Positions 26,349-35,111 are shown, numbered from the stretch's first letter. The stretch: 64,000 nucleotides of DNA from Mycolicibacterium mengxianglii (GCF_015710575.1 NZ_CP065373.1:1674001-1738000), one strand, 5' to 3'. Notes: generated by a model not told the origin, from the letters alone. Translations and numbers: made by a program.

Positions 26349-26794
26349 GCACGACACGTCTGCGGTGGGCCATGGGTGTCGCCGTTGTCATAGCCATCGG
26401 GGTCGTGCTGGCTCTACTGCTATCCCAGCGGGGTTCGTCAGACTGCACCACTGTGCGCGCAATGATCGACTACAACAAGGCGTTCGACGCTTCGGTGCAA
26501 GCTTCGGCCGATGCTGGCGATCCGAGTGGATCGAGCCGGCCAAGGTATCAGCAATGGGCTGCGCAACTGCACCAGTACGCCGACGAAATCAGCGATGAGG
26601 CGGTGGCTGAGCAGGCCGACAAGCTGGCTGTCCTCGCAGACCAGACCGTTGGCGTCGTCGAACGGGTCCGTGCCGAACCCACTGAGCTGGACTCACAAGC
26701 AATGCCCCGGTACGCGCAGGACTACGCGCGAGTCGGCCAAGAGTTTCACCGGAATTTGGTGGCGCTGGATCAGGCTTGTCCGGGCGGCTCGTGA
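26345..26794 (+). CDS. Single-pass membrane protein of the T7SS cassette
   Basis: 149 aa. One N-terminal transmembrane helix (WAMGVAVVIAIGVVLALLL) is followed by an exported helical domain beginning SDCTTVRAMIDYN and ending with a second Cys (DQACPGGS). This layout, TM then DC, helices and a late Cys, recurs in the protein at 38183-38668. The start overlaps the previous stop (ATGA). It may be an immunity or docking partner for the upstream substrate; that is inferred from position only. Confidence 0.7.
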   Translation: MSTTRLRWAMGVAVVIAIGVVLALLLSQRGSSDCTTVRAMIDYNKAFDASVQASADAGDPSGSSRPRYQQWAAQLHQYADEISDEAVAEQADKLAVLADQTVGVVERVRAEPTELDSQAMPRYAQDYARVGQEFHRNLVALDQACPGGS

Positions 26795-27015
26795 GACGCA
26801 CCGCGGGTCGTTGAATCATTGTCGTCCCAGTAGGCCCAGTCCGGTAACGGCGTCGGCGCAACGACGCCCCAGGTAGTGGACGGTCCCATATTCAGATCCG
26901 GCTCATCCCGTTGCCCTTGAACCCTGCGGGCGCCTCGGATGTAGCCCACCAGGAAAACAGTGACACCGCCGACGAGGAATCCCAACAGCGCGATTTTGGC
27001 GACCGTCAGCCACAT
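26770..27015 (-). CDS. Small single-pass membrane protein
   Basis: 81 aa. The N-terminal membrane helix AKIALLGFLVGGVTVFLVGYI is followed by a basic stop-transfer RGARR and a polar tail with WAYWDDND. GGAGG lies 6 nt before ATG 27015, which supports expression. Its 3' end overlaps the convergent T7SS-cassette gene by 25 bp. Function unknown. Confidence 0.6.
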   Translation of the reverse strand: MWLTVAKIALLGFLVGGVTVFLVGYIRGARRVQGQRDEPDLNMGPSTTWGVVAPTPLPDWAYWDDNDSTTRGASHEPPGQA

Positions 27016-27364
27016 GCGCAGCCTCCATCCGATAATCGCTGTGCCCGCCGCCCAGGTTACCGGGCGAGGTCACCAAATTAGCGGGCTCATACTTCCGACA
27101 AAGTGGAGACGGGCCGCCACGCACGCCGGTCGGATCAGGTTGCCGAACCGGCAGCCTGAGAGTCAGACCTAGCTGTCTAGGTGAGTCGTCCGGCTTGACG
27201 TCCAGGCAGACTCACACCGGAAGATCCGTATTGACCATCCCAGCACTGGCAGTCACTTCCTTGGCGAGGGCGGCACCGCTCCGTGATGTGCAACTGCCGC
27301 AGAGGGGAGCGCGCACGCCTGTGCTGGCGCCACTTTCGCCAAACGGCTGCGTCTGCGCAAACCG
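27016..27364. other. 349-bp stretch without a supported gene
   Basis: It lies upstream of the minus-strand small membrane protein and downstream of the hydrolase fusion. Possible frames read as shadow sequence. No RNA gene or strong hairpin was recognised. Confidence 0.5.
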
Positions 27365-28813
27365 CTACCGGACAAGAACTCCGGGATCGAGGCGTTGCAA
27401 CGCAGTGCGGAACGCTGCATTCGGATGTGCGTCCGGTAGTGCCGCCTGCACGTCACGCAAAGCGCGTTCACAGCTCACTCCCTGCAAGCGCGCCCCGTAC
27501 AGCGCCGCCACGGTGGGCGTCCGACTGAGGGCACTGACGCAGTGCAGCAGCACGGTTCGCCCTTGGCTACGTAGTTCCTCCACCACGCGGACCGCCTCCG
27601 TGAGCACGAGGTCGAGGTGCGGATTCTCGTCGGGATCGTCGCGGTCGATGAGACGCACCTCGACGTGCGGCATGTCGGTCCGTACCGCGTCGCCGCCCAC
27701 CCGGCACAGCGACACCACCGCATCCACACCGTGGGGAAGCCGCCACAGTGCCCCGATCCCCCCGAGCAGAACCTGCGGGTCATAGGGGTGCGGCGTGAGC
27801 GCCCCCACCTCGTACCCGCGGTACCGGTAGTCGAAGGTGTCCGGCTTCCCCCGGCGGGCAATCGGACTCGCCAGGGCGACCACACCGCGCGCAGTGAGCC
27901 CCGGCCAGCCGTGCAGCAACCGCCGCCACTGCAGCGGGACCGCCGACGCTCCGTACGCCGCGCCCAGTAACCCGCCGGCGATGGCCGCCACGGTGTCGGT
28001 GTCGTTGCCCGCGCGCACCGCAGCATCGACCGCCAACCGGAAGTGGTCAGCCCGAAACGACCCATGGGCCGGGTCCTCGGGCGGAACTTGCGTGGTGGTG
28101 ATCGCCGACCAGGCCGCCTGGAACGCGGCAACCACCCAGCCGTTTCCTGGAATGGCTGACGGCGTGGATGCTTCGGCCGATCCGATGCGTGACAGCCACA
28201 TTTCACGACGACCGGGTTCCAGGTGCCGTAGGCCGACGCGGACATCGAGCTCGCCGGTGTGCACAGCGTGTCGAATTGCACTGCACCACAACACGCATGC
28301 GTCGCCGGCGTCGGGGTCGAAGTGTGTCAACTCGCTGATCGCACGCGCGGTCGTCGCCAGCGCGTCTTCATCGTCGAGGTAGGCGAGTGCGACGGGAGCG
28401 GCTCGCATCAGCGACCCGTTACCTCCGGAACGCCCGACGCTCTCGTGGCGTGCCGCGGCCGCCAGGCGGGCCCGGTGCGCCGTGATGGCGCCACCGCGTG
28501 CTGCTTCACGAAGCACTGCCCGCGTCTGGATGCCGACGTCCTTCGCGTCCCGTGACCACTCACACCAGCGGGCGACGATGGCGTCCTGGGCCGGCTCACC
28601 GCGCAGATCAGCGCCGGTGGCGGCGACTTCGGCGATGGCCAACGCCATGGCGGTGTCATCGGTCCATTCGCCGGGTTCCCAGGGGCCACCGCCCGCCATC
28701 ACTACGTCGAGCTCGGGTCCGCGCGGCGGCCCGAATTCGTAAGGCGCACCGAGTGCGTCTCCAACAGCGGTGCCCAACAGGACACCCTCAATACGGTCAT
28801 GAAGTGATGCCAT
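27365..28813 (-). CDS. ADP-ribosylglycohydrolase fused to a dual-specificity-type phosphatase
   Basis: 482 aa in two domains. Residues 1 to about 310 are an ADP-ribosyl-[protein] hydrolase: GVLLGTAVGDALGAPYE, the metal ligands of WTDDTAMALA, and the C-terminal AGNDTDTVAAIAGGLLGAAY. Residues about 340-482 form a cysteine phosphatase: LLHCVSALSRTPTVAALYGA carries the HCx5R(T) loop, with candidate general acid DD(P)DE near DRDDPDE. The pair could remove ADP-ribose from a protein and act on a phosphate or ADP-ribose product; the link is inferred. GGAGGGG lies 6 nt before ATG 28813. It is divergent from an NrtR-like regulator that senses ADP-ribose-type ligands, which supports an NAD/ADP-ribose role. 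Confidence 0.88.
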   Translation of the reverse strand: MASLHDRIEGVLLGTAVGDALGAPYEFGPPRGPELDVVMAGGGPWEPGEWTDDTAMALAIAEVAATGADLRGEPAQDAIVARWCEWSRDAKDVGIQTRAVLREAARGGAITAHRARLAAAARHESVGRSGGNGSLMRAAPVALAYLDDEDALATTARAISELTHFDPDAGDACVLWCSAIRHAVHTGELDVRVGLRHLEPGRREMWLSRIGSAEASTPSAIPGNGWVVAAFQAAWSAITTTQVPPEDPAHGSFRADHFRLAVDAAVRAGNDTDTVAAIAGGLLGAAYGASAVPLQWRRLLHGWPGLTARGVVALASPIARRGKPDTFDYRYRGYEVGALTPHPYDPQVLLGGIGALWRLPHGVDAVVSLCRVGGDAVRTDMPHVEVRLIDRDDPDENPHLDLVLTEAVRVVEELRSQGRTVLLHCVSALSRTPTVAALYGARLQGVSCERALRDVQAALPDAHPNAAFRTALQRLDPGVLVR

Positions 28814-28842
28814 GAAGTTCCCCTCCCGTGTAATGAGACTAA

Positions 28843-28862
28843 TTAGAGCAGATATGCGCTAA
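28843..28862. promoter_or_regulatory. Candidate NrtR operator between the divergent genes
   Basis: TTAGAGCAGATATGCGCTAA is an imperfect palindrome in which 8 of 10 base pairs match. It is centred between the two start codons in an unusually AT-rich 75-bp gap, so one site could control both the hydrolase fusion and the regulator. Confidence 0.5.
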
Positions 28863-28889
28863 ATATGAAAGGTAGGCTGGTCCACCGAG

Positions 28890-29549
28890 ATGAATGACGC
28901 ACGATCCCGCGACAGCGCCAAGGCGCTCACCGACTATCCGAGGCCGTCGGTGGCCGTCGACACCGCGGTGCTCACCCTCGACCCGGAACTCGGTCTTGTT
29001 GTCCTCGAGGTCCGTCGGCCGAAGGGCCCCGGGTGGGCGCTACCCGGCACCTTCCTGCACGAGGGGGAGGTGCTCGCCGACGCGGTGGACCGCTCCCTGC
29101 GCGACAAGGCCAACGTCGCTGGGTTGCAGCCGCGTCAGCTCCACGTCTTTGATGCGCTCGGGCGCGACGAACGTGGCTGGGTACTGTCGGTCGCACACAT
29201 CGACGTGGTCCATTCGGCCCGGCTGGACACTCGGTTTCCTGCTACGACCCGCTTGGTGCCGGCACGATCGCCCGGCCGACTGCCCTACGACCACCCGGAC
29301 ATCGTCGCCAGAGCGGTGGAGGATCTTCGCGGACGCTATGCCACCACCCCGGATCCAGACCGACTGCTCGGCCACACGTTCACCATGCGGCAACTACGCG
29401 CTGCGCACGAAGCCGTCGCTGGACACGAACTTCAGCGGGACTGGTTCCGCCGCACCATGGAACCGCAGCTCATCGCCACCGGCACCACTGTCGCCGCCGG
29501 CCGGGGGCGTCCCGCTGAATTGTTCCGTCGGCGAATATCTGATACCTGA
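28890..29549 (+). CDS. NrtR-like Nudix-wHTH transcriptional regulator
   Basis: 219 aa. The N-terminal 150 residues are a Nudix fold used as a ligand sensor (AVDTAVLTLD, VVLEVRRPKGPGWALPGTFL). The catalytic Nudix box is degenerate: GEVLADAVDRSLRDKANV lacks the REUxEE core. The C-terminal winged helix is of NrtR type (TFTMRQLRAAHEAVAG, RDWFRRTMEP, GRPAELFR). Family members sense ADP-ribose or NAD products and repress NAD-metabolism genes. ATG 28890 is the likely start although its ribosome site is weak. It is divergent from, and presumably controls, the ADP-ribosylglycohydrolase fusion. Confidence 0.85.
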   Translation: MNDARSRDSAKALTDYPRPSVAVDTAVLTLDPELGLVVLEVRRPKGPGWALPGTFLHEGEVLADAVDRSLRDKANVAGLQPRQLHVFDALGRDERGWVLSVAHIDVVHSARLDTRFPATTRLVPARSPGRLPYDHPDIVARAVEDLRGRYATTPDPDRLLGHTFTMRQLRAAHEAVAGHELQRDWFRRTMEPQLIATGTTVAAGRGRPAELFRRRISDT

Positions 29550-29600
29550 CGCAGACAGCCTGTTCCGGGGCTATGCCACCTCGGGTTCCCGAGAGTGAAG

Positions 29601-30620
29601 TCATGCACCGGCGGTTCCTGATGCCTGCACCGATACGTAGTTCTGCGGGTCGACACGGCCCTCACCGGACCAGCGGTAGGCAGTGAGCGCCCCACCGTCG
29701 ACGGCGCTGAAATCCACGCAGGCGGTGTAGTCCGTCCAGTCATGCTGATGCCTCGGAGTGCCACGCCGCCAATAGTGGCCGTAGAACACCGGTACCTGGT
29801 CGGTATAGATGTGGGAGCGGTGCTCGCCGGGCACTTCGATGTCGGGCAACGGGGGATACGGGTCGCCCTCGTCGGTGGTGAATCCGCCGCCCATCTCGGC
29901 GATGTCGCGCAGTGTTGCCGCCTCCCCGTTCCACCAGCGCACCCGGGCGCGGTGACGGGAGATGCCGTCCTTGTCCAGGTAGGCGACCTGACCGTGGTCC
30001 ACCAGGCTGATCTCAGGTCCTTTGAGCAGGGTTTCCACCGCCAGGTAGAGCGGATCTCCCTCCGTGGATGCCCTTACCAACTGAGCAGTGGCGCTGAATC
30101 TATTGGCACCCAACTCGCGCTCGAGGATGGCGATGGACGGCTCATGCCAGCACGCGTGCACCACCCGAACGTCACCGAGGTCAAGCCAGAGTGGCTGCGT
30201 CCGCAACCAGTCGAGATAGTAGGTGCGCTCATCTCCGCGCACCTGCTCGAGGAAGACCCGGTGTTGCGTTTCATTCTTCGCCGACCGCAGGTTACTCGGA
30301 TCGTTATGCGGGCGCAGATATTTCCCGGAGCCCACCGGCCACTCGGTGGCATAGGCCAGGGCGTTGAACTCGTGGTTCCCCAGCACCATTTGAGCACTAC
30401 CGGCGTCCACCATCGCCTTGACGACCTCCAGGGCCCGACGCTGGCCGGATCCCCGGTCGATCAGGTCGCCGACGAAAATCGCGCGGCGACGCGGGTGTTC
30501 GTAAGGCCCGGCCAAGCTGTCCTGACGATAACCCAGGACGTCGAGTAGAGCTTCCAGCTTCGTAGCGCAACCATGAACATCACCAACAATGTCGTAGCCT
30601 TCAAAACCGCTTGCGTCCAA
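29601..30620 (-). CDS. Calcineurin-like metallophosphoesterase (PrpE/ApaH-like)
   Basis: 339 aa. The metal-binding signatures are all present near the N-terminus: YDIVGDVHGC, FVGDLIDRGSG and LGNHEFNALAY, with later ligands VVHACWH and FYGHYW. The arrangement fits protein phosphatase or diadenosine-polyphosphatase relatives. The substrate is unknown. No in-frame ATG exists at the 5' end. I prefer TTG 30620, which has AGGAAAGG 6-8 nt upstream; TTG 30638 overlaps the stop of a tiny upstream frame. Nearness to the ADP-ribose genes invites a nucleotide-signalling link, which is only suggestive. Confidence 0.8.
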   Translation of the reverse strand: MDASGFEGYDIVGDVHGCATKLEALLDVLGYRQDSLAGPYEHPRRRAIFVGDLIDRGSGQRRALEVVKAMVDAGSAQMVLGNHEFNALAYATEWPVGSGKYLRPHNDPSNLRSAKNETQHRVFLEQVRGDERTYYLDWLRTQPLWLDLGDVRVVHACWHEPSIAILERELGANRFSATAQLVRASTEGDPLYLAVETLLKGPEISLVDHGQVAYLDKDGISRHRARVRWWNGEAATLRDIAEMGGGFTTDEGDPYPPLPDIEVPGEHRSHIYTDQVPVFYGHYWRRGTPRHQHDWTDYTACVDFSAVDGGALTAYRWSGEGRVDPQNYVSVQASGTAGA

Positions 30621-30634
30621 ATCATTTCCTTTCC

Positions 30635-30748
30635 TCAAGCCTCCGCTGCAGGGAAGCGCACGTACGTCTTTCTGTCTAGCGGGTCGGGAGCCTCCTGGTT
30701 GGTGATCCTCGCGATGAGCGCCTCAACGTCGTCGAAACGCAGTGACAC
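30635..30748 (-). CDS. Possible 37-aa ORF or decayed gene end
   Basis: From GTG 30748 the frame reads MSLRFDDVEALIARITNQEA, then PDPLDRKTYVRFPAAEA. The sequence looks protein-like, with a plausible amphipathic helix. Just upstream another frame (30944 down to 30750) reads DRFLEVAERCLAGV and would join smoothly if one base were removed near 30745, so it could be the end of a frameshifted longer gene. Its stop overlaps TTG 30638. No ribosome site is seen. The rest of 30749-31103 holds no other supported gene. Confidence 0.25.
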   Translation of the reverse strand: MSLRFDDVEALIARITNQEAPDPLDRKTYVRFPAAEA

Positions 30749-31103
30749 CGGCCAGGCAGCGCTCGGCGACCTCGAGGAAGCGGTCGTGGTGGTCCGTCAA
30801 ACCATGCGCGGTGTGCCGGATGCATCCGGGCGCGGAGCCAGCATGAAAGACTCCTCGACCAGGCGGCTCAGCTTCCATCGGGGTACACGGGCAAGCAGCC
30901 GTGATGTCGCTACGACCCGGCCGCGCGTGCGGATGATCGTTCATTGATACCCCCCGGATGATCGACTGCCCTGAACGATACGTCTGAGGTCTGACAACTT
31001 TTAGGATCGGCGCAGCGCGGCCTCGACGTTGCTGTCGCCGTGCCCGGTTACGATCGGCGGGTCACGGTGCAGTGACATTCCAGATGGGGGAGGAGTCGGC
31101 GCG

Positions 31104-32753
31104 GTGAGCATCACGCCCAACGAGAGTCCGCGGCTCAACGCATCCGAGCGCAGCACCTATTCGGCGCTGATCGACCAGCTCGAGGCAGGCGATCTCGTCG
31201 TGCCGGGTCAACGCGTGACCGACCATTTGAAGGATCACGAGGTTGACTTCGTCGTCGGCATCGAAGGTGCGGGCATCGTCTGCATCGAGGTCAAAGGAGG
31301 GGAAGTCTGGCACGACGGCGAGGGCTGGCGCCAGATCCGGGGTGGCCGCGAGTGCAAGATCGAGCCGGTCCGGCAAGCCCGAGACGCCTGCTATGCGCTG
31401 CGCAGTTTTGTGGAGAACGACCCGCGCTGGAGTCAGGGGCGGTTGCGGTGGGACCACGTCATCGTGTTGCCGAACACCGAGTTGCCCGACGACTTCGGGC
31501 TACCGGAGTGCCCTCGATGGAAGGTGATCGACCGCAACGACTTACCTGACCTGGTGGCTCGCCTCCGGGAGGTGCTGATTCGCCAGGAACTCGACCGCCC
31601 GCTGCTGACCCGCGACGGGATCGACCAACTTGCAACAGCATTCAGTGGTAGAGGATTGCCGCAGCGCGATGTCGTTGCCCGCGCCCTGGCCAATGAGGAC
31701 GCCGCCGATTCTCTCACCGAGCACCAGGCCGTCATCCTGGATGCCATCCGGTTGCTCAATCGTGTCGAGGTGCGCGGCGGCGCCGGCAGTGGCAAGACGT
31801 TCCTGGCGATGGAGCAGGCCCGCCGACTGGCTCAACGCGGGCAACGTGTGGCGCTGGTCTGCTACTCCCACGGGCTGGCGTCCTACCTCGAACGTATCGC
31901 CGCAACCTGGCCGCGCCGCCAACAACCGGCCTATGTGGGGGAGTTCCACGCGCTGGGTGTGCAGTGGGGCGCACCGGAAGGGCCGGATGAGGCACTGCGT
32001 ACTGAGGAGACGGTGCAGTTCTGGGAGCATGACCTGCCGTTGCAGATGGCAGATCTAGCAGCACAGCTCGAGCCCGGGCATCGTTTCGACGCGGTGGTGG
32101 TTGACGAGGCCCAAGACTTCGCCGACGCGTGGTGGGACCCGCTGCTGGCCGCGTTGCGGGACCCGGTTGAAGGTGGTCTGTATGTGTTCAGCGATGAGGG
32201 GCAACGGGTGTTCAACCGGCACGGATCGCCGCCGGTGTCGTTGGTGCCGTTGATCCTGGACCACAATCTGCGCAACACCCGCCAGATCGCCAATGCGTTT
32301 CAGCCGTTGGTGGATCATCCGATGCGTTTCCTCGGTGGCGAAGGCCCGGCCGTGACGTTCATCGCCTGCACCCGGGAGAAGGCGATGGATGTCGGCGACG
32401 ATCAGATCGATCTGCTGCTCGACCAAGGTTGGCGTCCTGAAGATCTCGCCTTACTGACCACCGGCAGTCGACATCCTGAGCAGAGCGAACGGCAGCGAGA
32501 CGGACACCAGGCCTACTGGGATTCCTTCTGGGATACCGATCAGGTGTTCTACGGCCACGTTCTCGGCTTCAAGGGCCTTGAGCGACGGTGTGTGGTGTTG
32601 GTGGTCAATGATTCGAGCAAGTTCGAGCGCTCCCGTGAACGGCTCTACGTCGGATTGTCCCGCGCCCGTGACCAACTCGTGGTCTGCGGTGACCCGGAGT
32701 TCATTCGTGAGGTGGGTGGGCCAGACTTGGCGCGGCGGTTGACCGGCGGCTAG
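31104..32753 (+). CDS. NERD-domain nuclease/UvrD-like helicase
   Basis: 549 aa. The N-terminal NERD domain (nuclease-related) has VDFVVGIEGAGIVCIEVKGG, in which D, E and K of a PD-(D/E)xK core can be seen. The SF1 helicase follows: Walker A GGAGSGKT near residue 230, Walker B VVVDEAQDFADAWW, LDHNLRNTRQIANAF, FKGLERRCVVLV and RLYVGLSRARDQLVV. Such fusions occur in actinobacterial defence and mobile regions. GTG 31104 is chosen because GGGGAGGAG lies 8 nt before it. A TAGGAT hexamer occurs about 100 bp upstream. Pieces of a relative of this gene are scattered at 34842 and 39334-39478. Confidence 0.88.
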   Translation: MSITPNESPRLNASERSTYSALIDQLEAGDLVVPGQRVTDHLKDHEVDFVVGIEGAGIVCIEVKGGEVWHDGEGWRQIRGGRECKIEPVRQARDACYALRSFVENDPRWSQGRLRWDHVIVLPNTELPDDFGLPECPRWKVIDRNDLPDLVARLREVLIRQELDRPLLTRDGIDQLATAFSGRGLPQRDVVARALANEDAADSLTEHQAVILDAIRLLNRVEVRGGAGSGKTFLAMEQARRLAQRGQRVALVCYSHGLASYLERIAATWPRRQQPAYVGEFHALGVQWGAPEGPDEALRTEETVQFWEHDLPLQMADLAAQLEPGHRFDAVVVDEAQDFADAWWDPLLAALRDPVEGGLYVFSDEGQRVFNRHGSPPVSLVPLILDHNLRNTRQIANAFQPLVDHPMRFLGGEGPAVTFIACTREKAMDVGDDQIDLLLDQGWRPEDLALLTTGSRHPEQSERQRDGHQAYWDSFWDTDQVFYGHVLGFKGLERRCVVLVVNDSSKFERSRERLYVGLSRARDQLVVCGDPEFIREVGGPDLARRLTGG

Positions 32754-32959
32754 ACCTCATCGAGGGACTTCCGGCCAAGGCCCATGCCCTGCCTGTCGAG
32801 CACAGCCGTAGCCCTGTGGCGGGGCGGCGTCGTGTCGAGGTAGGCGTGGGCCGGGTGGCGGTACCTGGCGAGACCCGTTGCCTTCCACTGATCACTGCCG
32901 TCGGACACTGCGATGGAAGCGCAGCAGTTATGCCGACGAGCACGGTCGGGGTTTATTGA

Positions 32960-33235
32960 TCAAGAACCGTTCTTCGGTCGGAGGGCTTCCATTGCTCGTG
33001 CAGCTTCGGCCTCGTGTTCTTCAAATGCACTTGCGCACAAGTGGACAGTCTTGCCTTGTTCGCCCATACGGGTCACGAGGGCGGTGACACGGATACTCCA
33101 CATGCTCAGGCGATTGTCCAGAGCTGCTGCGGAGCGGCCTGTCCAGCCGGACGCTGCGGACGCCATGCGACCGTCCGCGCAGGAGTGCGTCACGGCGAGG
33201 GTCTCGCCATAGATAGCAGTAATTTTGCAGCCCGG
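32960..33235 (-). pseudogene. WXG100/ESX-substrate remnant
   Basis: The minus strand reads THSCADGRMASAASGWTGRS, then AALDNRLSMW and a helical tail ending FEEHEAEAARAMEAL. The GWTGRSAAAL turn matches that of the intact WXG100-like protein at 53617-53937 (GWTGRSADAL). The first 25-30 residues expected for the family are absent or replaced. No start codon with a ribosome site is evident. It is best read as a 5'-truncated copy. Confidence 0.5.
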
Positions 33236-33301
33236 CCGTTCACCAAGGACGCAGCCGCCGGTGAAGTGACAGCCGACGACCCTGATGCCCAACTCTTGAC
33301 G

Positions 33302-33439
33302 ATGGGCGGGCTCGGACTGTCGGTTGCCGACGTGCAGGGATGGAGCGCGGACGGGGGCCGCGAGGTCTTTCATGTCGGACAGAACCTCGCATCCTCGGTA
33401 TCTGAGTTTTGCAAGTGCTGGCCCAGCTCAAAGCCTTAG
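33302..33439 (+). pseudogene. N-terminal stub of a T7SS toxin-like protein
   Basis: 45 codons starting MGGLGLSVADVQGWSADGGR, then EVFHVGQNLASSVSEF, and ending abruptly. This matches the opening of the 765-aa substrate at 50506 (MSLADLDRWDPNAIQTVFAA). Everything after the first helix is missing, so it is a deleted gene. Confidence 0.5.
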
Positions 33440-33703
33440 ACAGTTAGGGCGGGAACGGGGCCGATAGCCCCGGCGGCAACACTCGAATCCTGCTGCAGGA
33501 CGAGCAGGACAACCGCACCCAGTGGGGGCCCGTCCTCGAGCTGGGGTCGTACCACTTCGTGGGCGAGTTGCCCGCTGCCGCAGTGCAGCGAGAACGGTTT
33601 CTCACCGACACACGACCGTCATCGGGCCCGGCGCAACAGCCCAGATCGAAGAACCCATCAACCGGTCCACAGTCAGTCAACGGGGCACTAGGCTGGCGCC
33701 GCT

Positions 33704-34009
33704 ATGAAGATCGACTTGCGATTCGCTCCCGTTGTCGCGCTCTTGTCCGGGTTGGTCGGGGGTCTTCTAGGTGTTGTCGCGACCTACGGGTGGAACGTCT
33801 TGTGGCCGCTGATCGGAGTGCTGGCTTTGGCGGGGCTCGTGTGGCTCGCTTTCGTGACCCGACGCGAAGGTGAGATGCCTTTTTGGCGAGGCGCTTTGGC
33901 GACTACCCTGCTCGCAACCAGTGTCGTGGCTGCTGCGTTGGGCGTCATTTCGAGGGCGGGGATATGGGGACTCAAGTCCGTGATTGGGCACTGCAGGCCT
34001 CGGGTGTGA
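33704..34009 (+). CDS. Small multi-pass membrane protein (101 aa)
   Basis: Three predicted membrane helices: FAPVVALLSGLVGGLLGVVA, a second from LWPLIGVLALAGLVWLAFV, and a third from ALATTLLATSVVAAALGVI. No motif suggests a function. It overlaps the next small membrane protein by 46 bp. The region 33440-33703 before it contains protein-like scraps (e.g. WGPVLELGSYHFVGELPAAA) but no intact gene. Confidence 0.5.
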   Translation: MKIDLRFAPVVALLSGLVGGLLGVVATYGWNVLWPLIGVLALAGLVWLAFVTRREGEMPFWRGALATTLLATSVVAAALGVISRAGIWGLKSVIGHCRPRV

Positions 34010-34185
34010 TCGTCGGGATTGTGCCAGCGCTACTGCTTGTCTTCGCTTTTCCCCTAGGGCTGCTTTTGTACCTGCCGTTATCTGTCGGGTTCATCCACCC
34101 GCGGTCGCGGCCTTTCGCTTACGGCGCAGTGTGTTCGCTACTCGTCCTCCCGGGCCTGGGCTTAGGGGCCTGGCTGGTCGCGTAG
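33964..34185 (+). CDS. Small membrane protein (73 aa)
   Basis: Two hydrophobic helices: VIVGIVPALLLVFAFPLGLL, and a second ending SLLVLPGLGLGAWLVA. GGCGGGG lies just before ATG 33964. The last 19 codons are repeated at about 34736-34792 (SLLILPGLGSGAWLVA followed by a stop), marking the start of a duplicated block. Overlapping frames and position suggest a pair with the preceding gene. Confidence 0.5.
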   Translation: MGTQVRDWALQASGVIVGIVPALLLVFAFPLGLLLYLPLSVGFIHPRSRPFAYGAVCSLLVLPGLGLGAWLVA

Positions 34186-34216
34186 CGAAACCCGGGCTCA
34201 TCGATGGGGGCAGGCG

Positions 34217-34321
34217 ATGGGCCGATATGTGATCGTGGGTCCAAGCGGTGCCGAAGTGAGCGTTAGTGAACTGGTCAACGAAGGAGTGTTGGATGACTGC
34301 GGACCACCCCTTGAACGATAA
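34217..34321 (+). pseudogene. Toxin 3'-end fragment overlapping the first immunity gene
   Basis: A 34-codon frame, MGRYVIVGPSGAEVSVSELV then NEGVLDDCGPPLER, that runs into the immunity gene by 29 bp. The same sequence recurs at 35007-35111, where it is preceded by more protein-like sequence. A C-terminal tail overlapping an immunity start is what remains when a toxin gene is deleted up to its end. The toxin assignment is inferred. Confidence 0.4.
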
Positions 34322-34712
34322 GTCCGAGGAACTCCAGCTAGAGATCGACCGGATCTCGGAGCGGCTGGGTGTGCGTTCCATGCCCGTCGGGCTGCGTACC
34401 AACGACGGACTCAATGTCTACATTGCCGACGACGGTACCTACCACCACGCATTCTACGAACGCGGGAAACTCAACTCCGAACAAATCGGAGCACTCGACG
34501 ATGTCCTGTACTGGTACTGCTCGGACATCGTGACCGATCTCGCTGCCAGACGGGTCGGGGATCGTGCGCAACGCTTCCTTTATCAGTATCAGGTGTTGAG
34601 TTCGTTAAATCCAGAGTGGGCCAAACGTCAAGTGCGTGAAAATGCCGCAAAGTTCCGCGATCACCGTCCGAAAGACCTTGCACTGCTACCCGATATCGGA
34701 GAACCGCTGTAG
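34293..34712 (+). CDS. Imm63-like immunity protein, copy 1
   Basis: 139 aa. The pattern fits Imm63 of polymorphic-toxin systems: GLNVYIADDGTYHHAFYERG, LDDVLYWYCSDIVTDLAARR, RAQRFLYQYQVLSSLNPEWA and the closing LLPDIGEPL. Such proteins bind and inactivate the toxin domain of a neighbouring effector. Here no full toxin remains, so it is an orphan. AAGGAG lies 7 nt before ATG 34293. Two close paralogues follow at 35083 and 38881; this is the most diverged in its second half. Confidence 0.75.
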   Translation: MTADHPLNDKSEELQLEIDRISERLGVRSMPVGLRTNDGLNVYIADDGTYHHAFYERGKLNSEQIGALDDVLYWYCSDIVTDLAARRVGDRAQRFLYQYQVLSSLNPEWAKRQVRENAAKFRDHRPKDLALLPDIGEPL

Positions 34713-34841
34713 TTGAGGATGTTTGGTTAAACCGCGGTGTGTTCGCTACTCATCCTCCCGGGCCTGGGCTCAGGGGCCTGGCTGGTCGCGTAGCGAGACC
34801 CGGGCTCGTCGTCGGGGGCCAGGGAGGGGGGAGGGGGCGGC

Positions 34842-35111
34842 CAGATCGACCTTCTGCTCGGCAAAGGTTGGCCCCAAGCAGTTTTCGCGCTGCGCACGGC
34901 GTTGGCCACCGTCCCGCAGACGGGATCCTTGCCCCTGCCCGAGGGTTGGCGGATCGTCGTGGAGGGCCCCGTCGACCCGTCGTTCGGACAAACAGCCGCA
35001 CCCGGCGCGGCCCGATATGTGATCGTGGGTCCAAGCGGTGCCGAAGTGAGCGTTAGTGAACTGGTCAACGAAGGAGTGTTGGATGACTGCGGACCACCCC
35101 TTGGACGATAA
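34842..35111 (+). pseudogene. Chimeric fragment: NERD-helicase scrap joined to a toxin-like tail
   Basis: One open frame begins QIDLLLGKGW, almost the same as DQIDLLLDQGW of the NERD helicase (near 32402). It then continues RTALATVPQTGSLPLPEGWR, an intervening stretch, and the tail ARYVIVGPSGAEVSVSELVN shared with 34217-34321. No normal start exists: the frame is closed by a stop at 34791. It overlaps the second immunity gene by 29 bp. It appears to be a recombination product. Confidence 0.45.

Noticed and set aside
27475..28281. 268-codon minus frame
   Set aside because: Same-strand alternative frame of the ADP-ribosylglycohydrolase fusion; Trp/Cys/Arg-rich with no fold-like pattern.
29742..30548. 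268-codon + strand frame
   Set aside because: Antisense of the metallophosphoesterase, whose metal motifs are intact.
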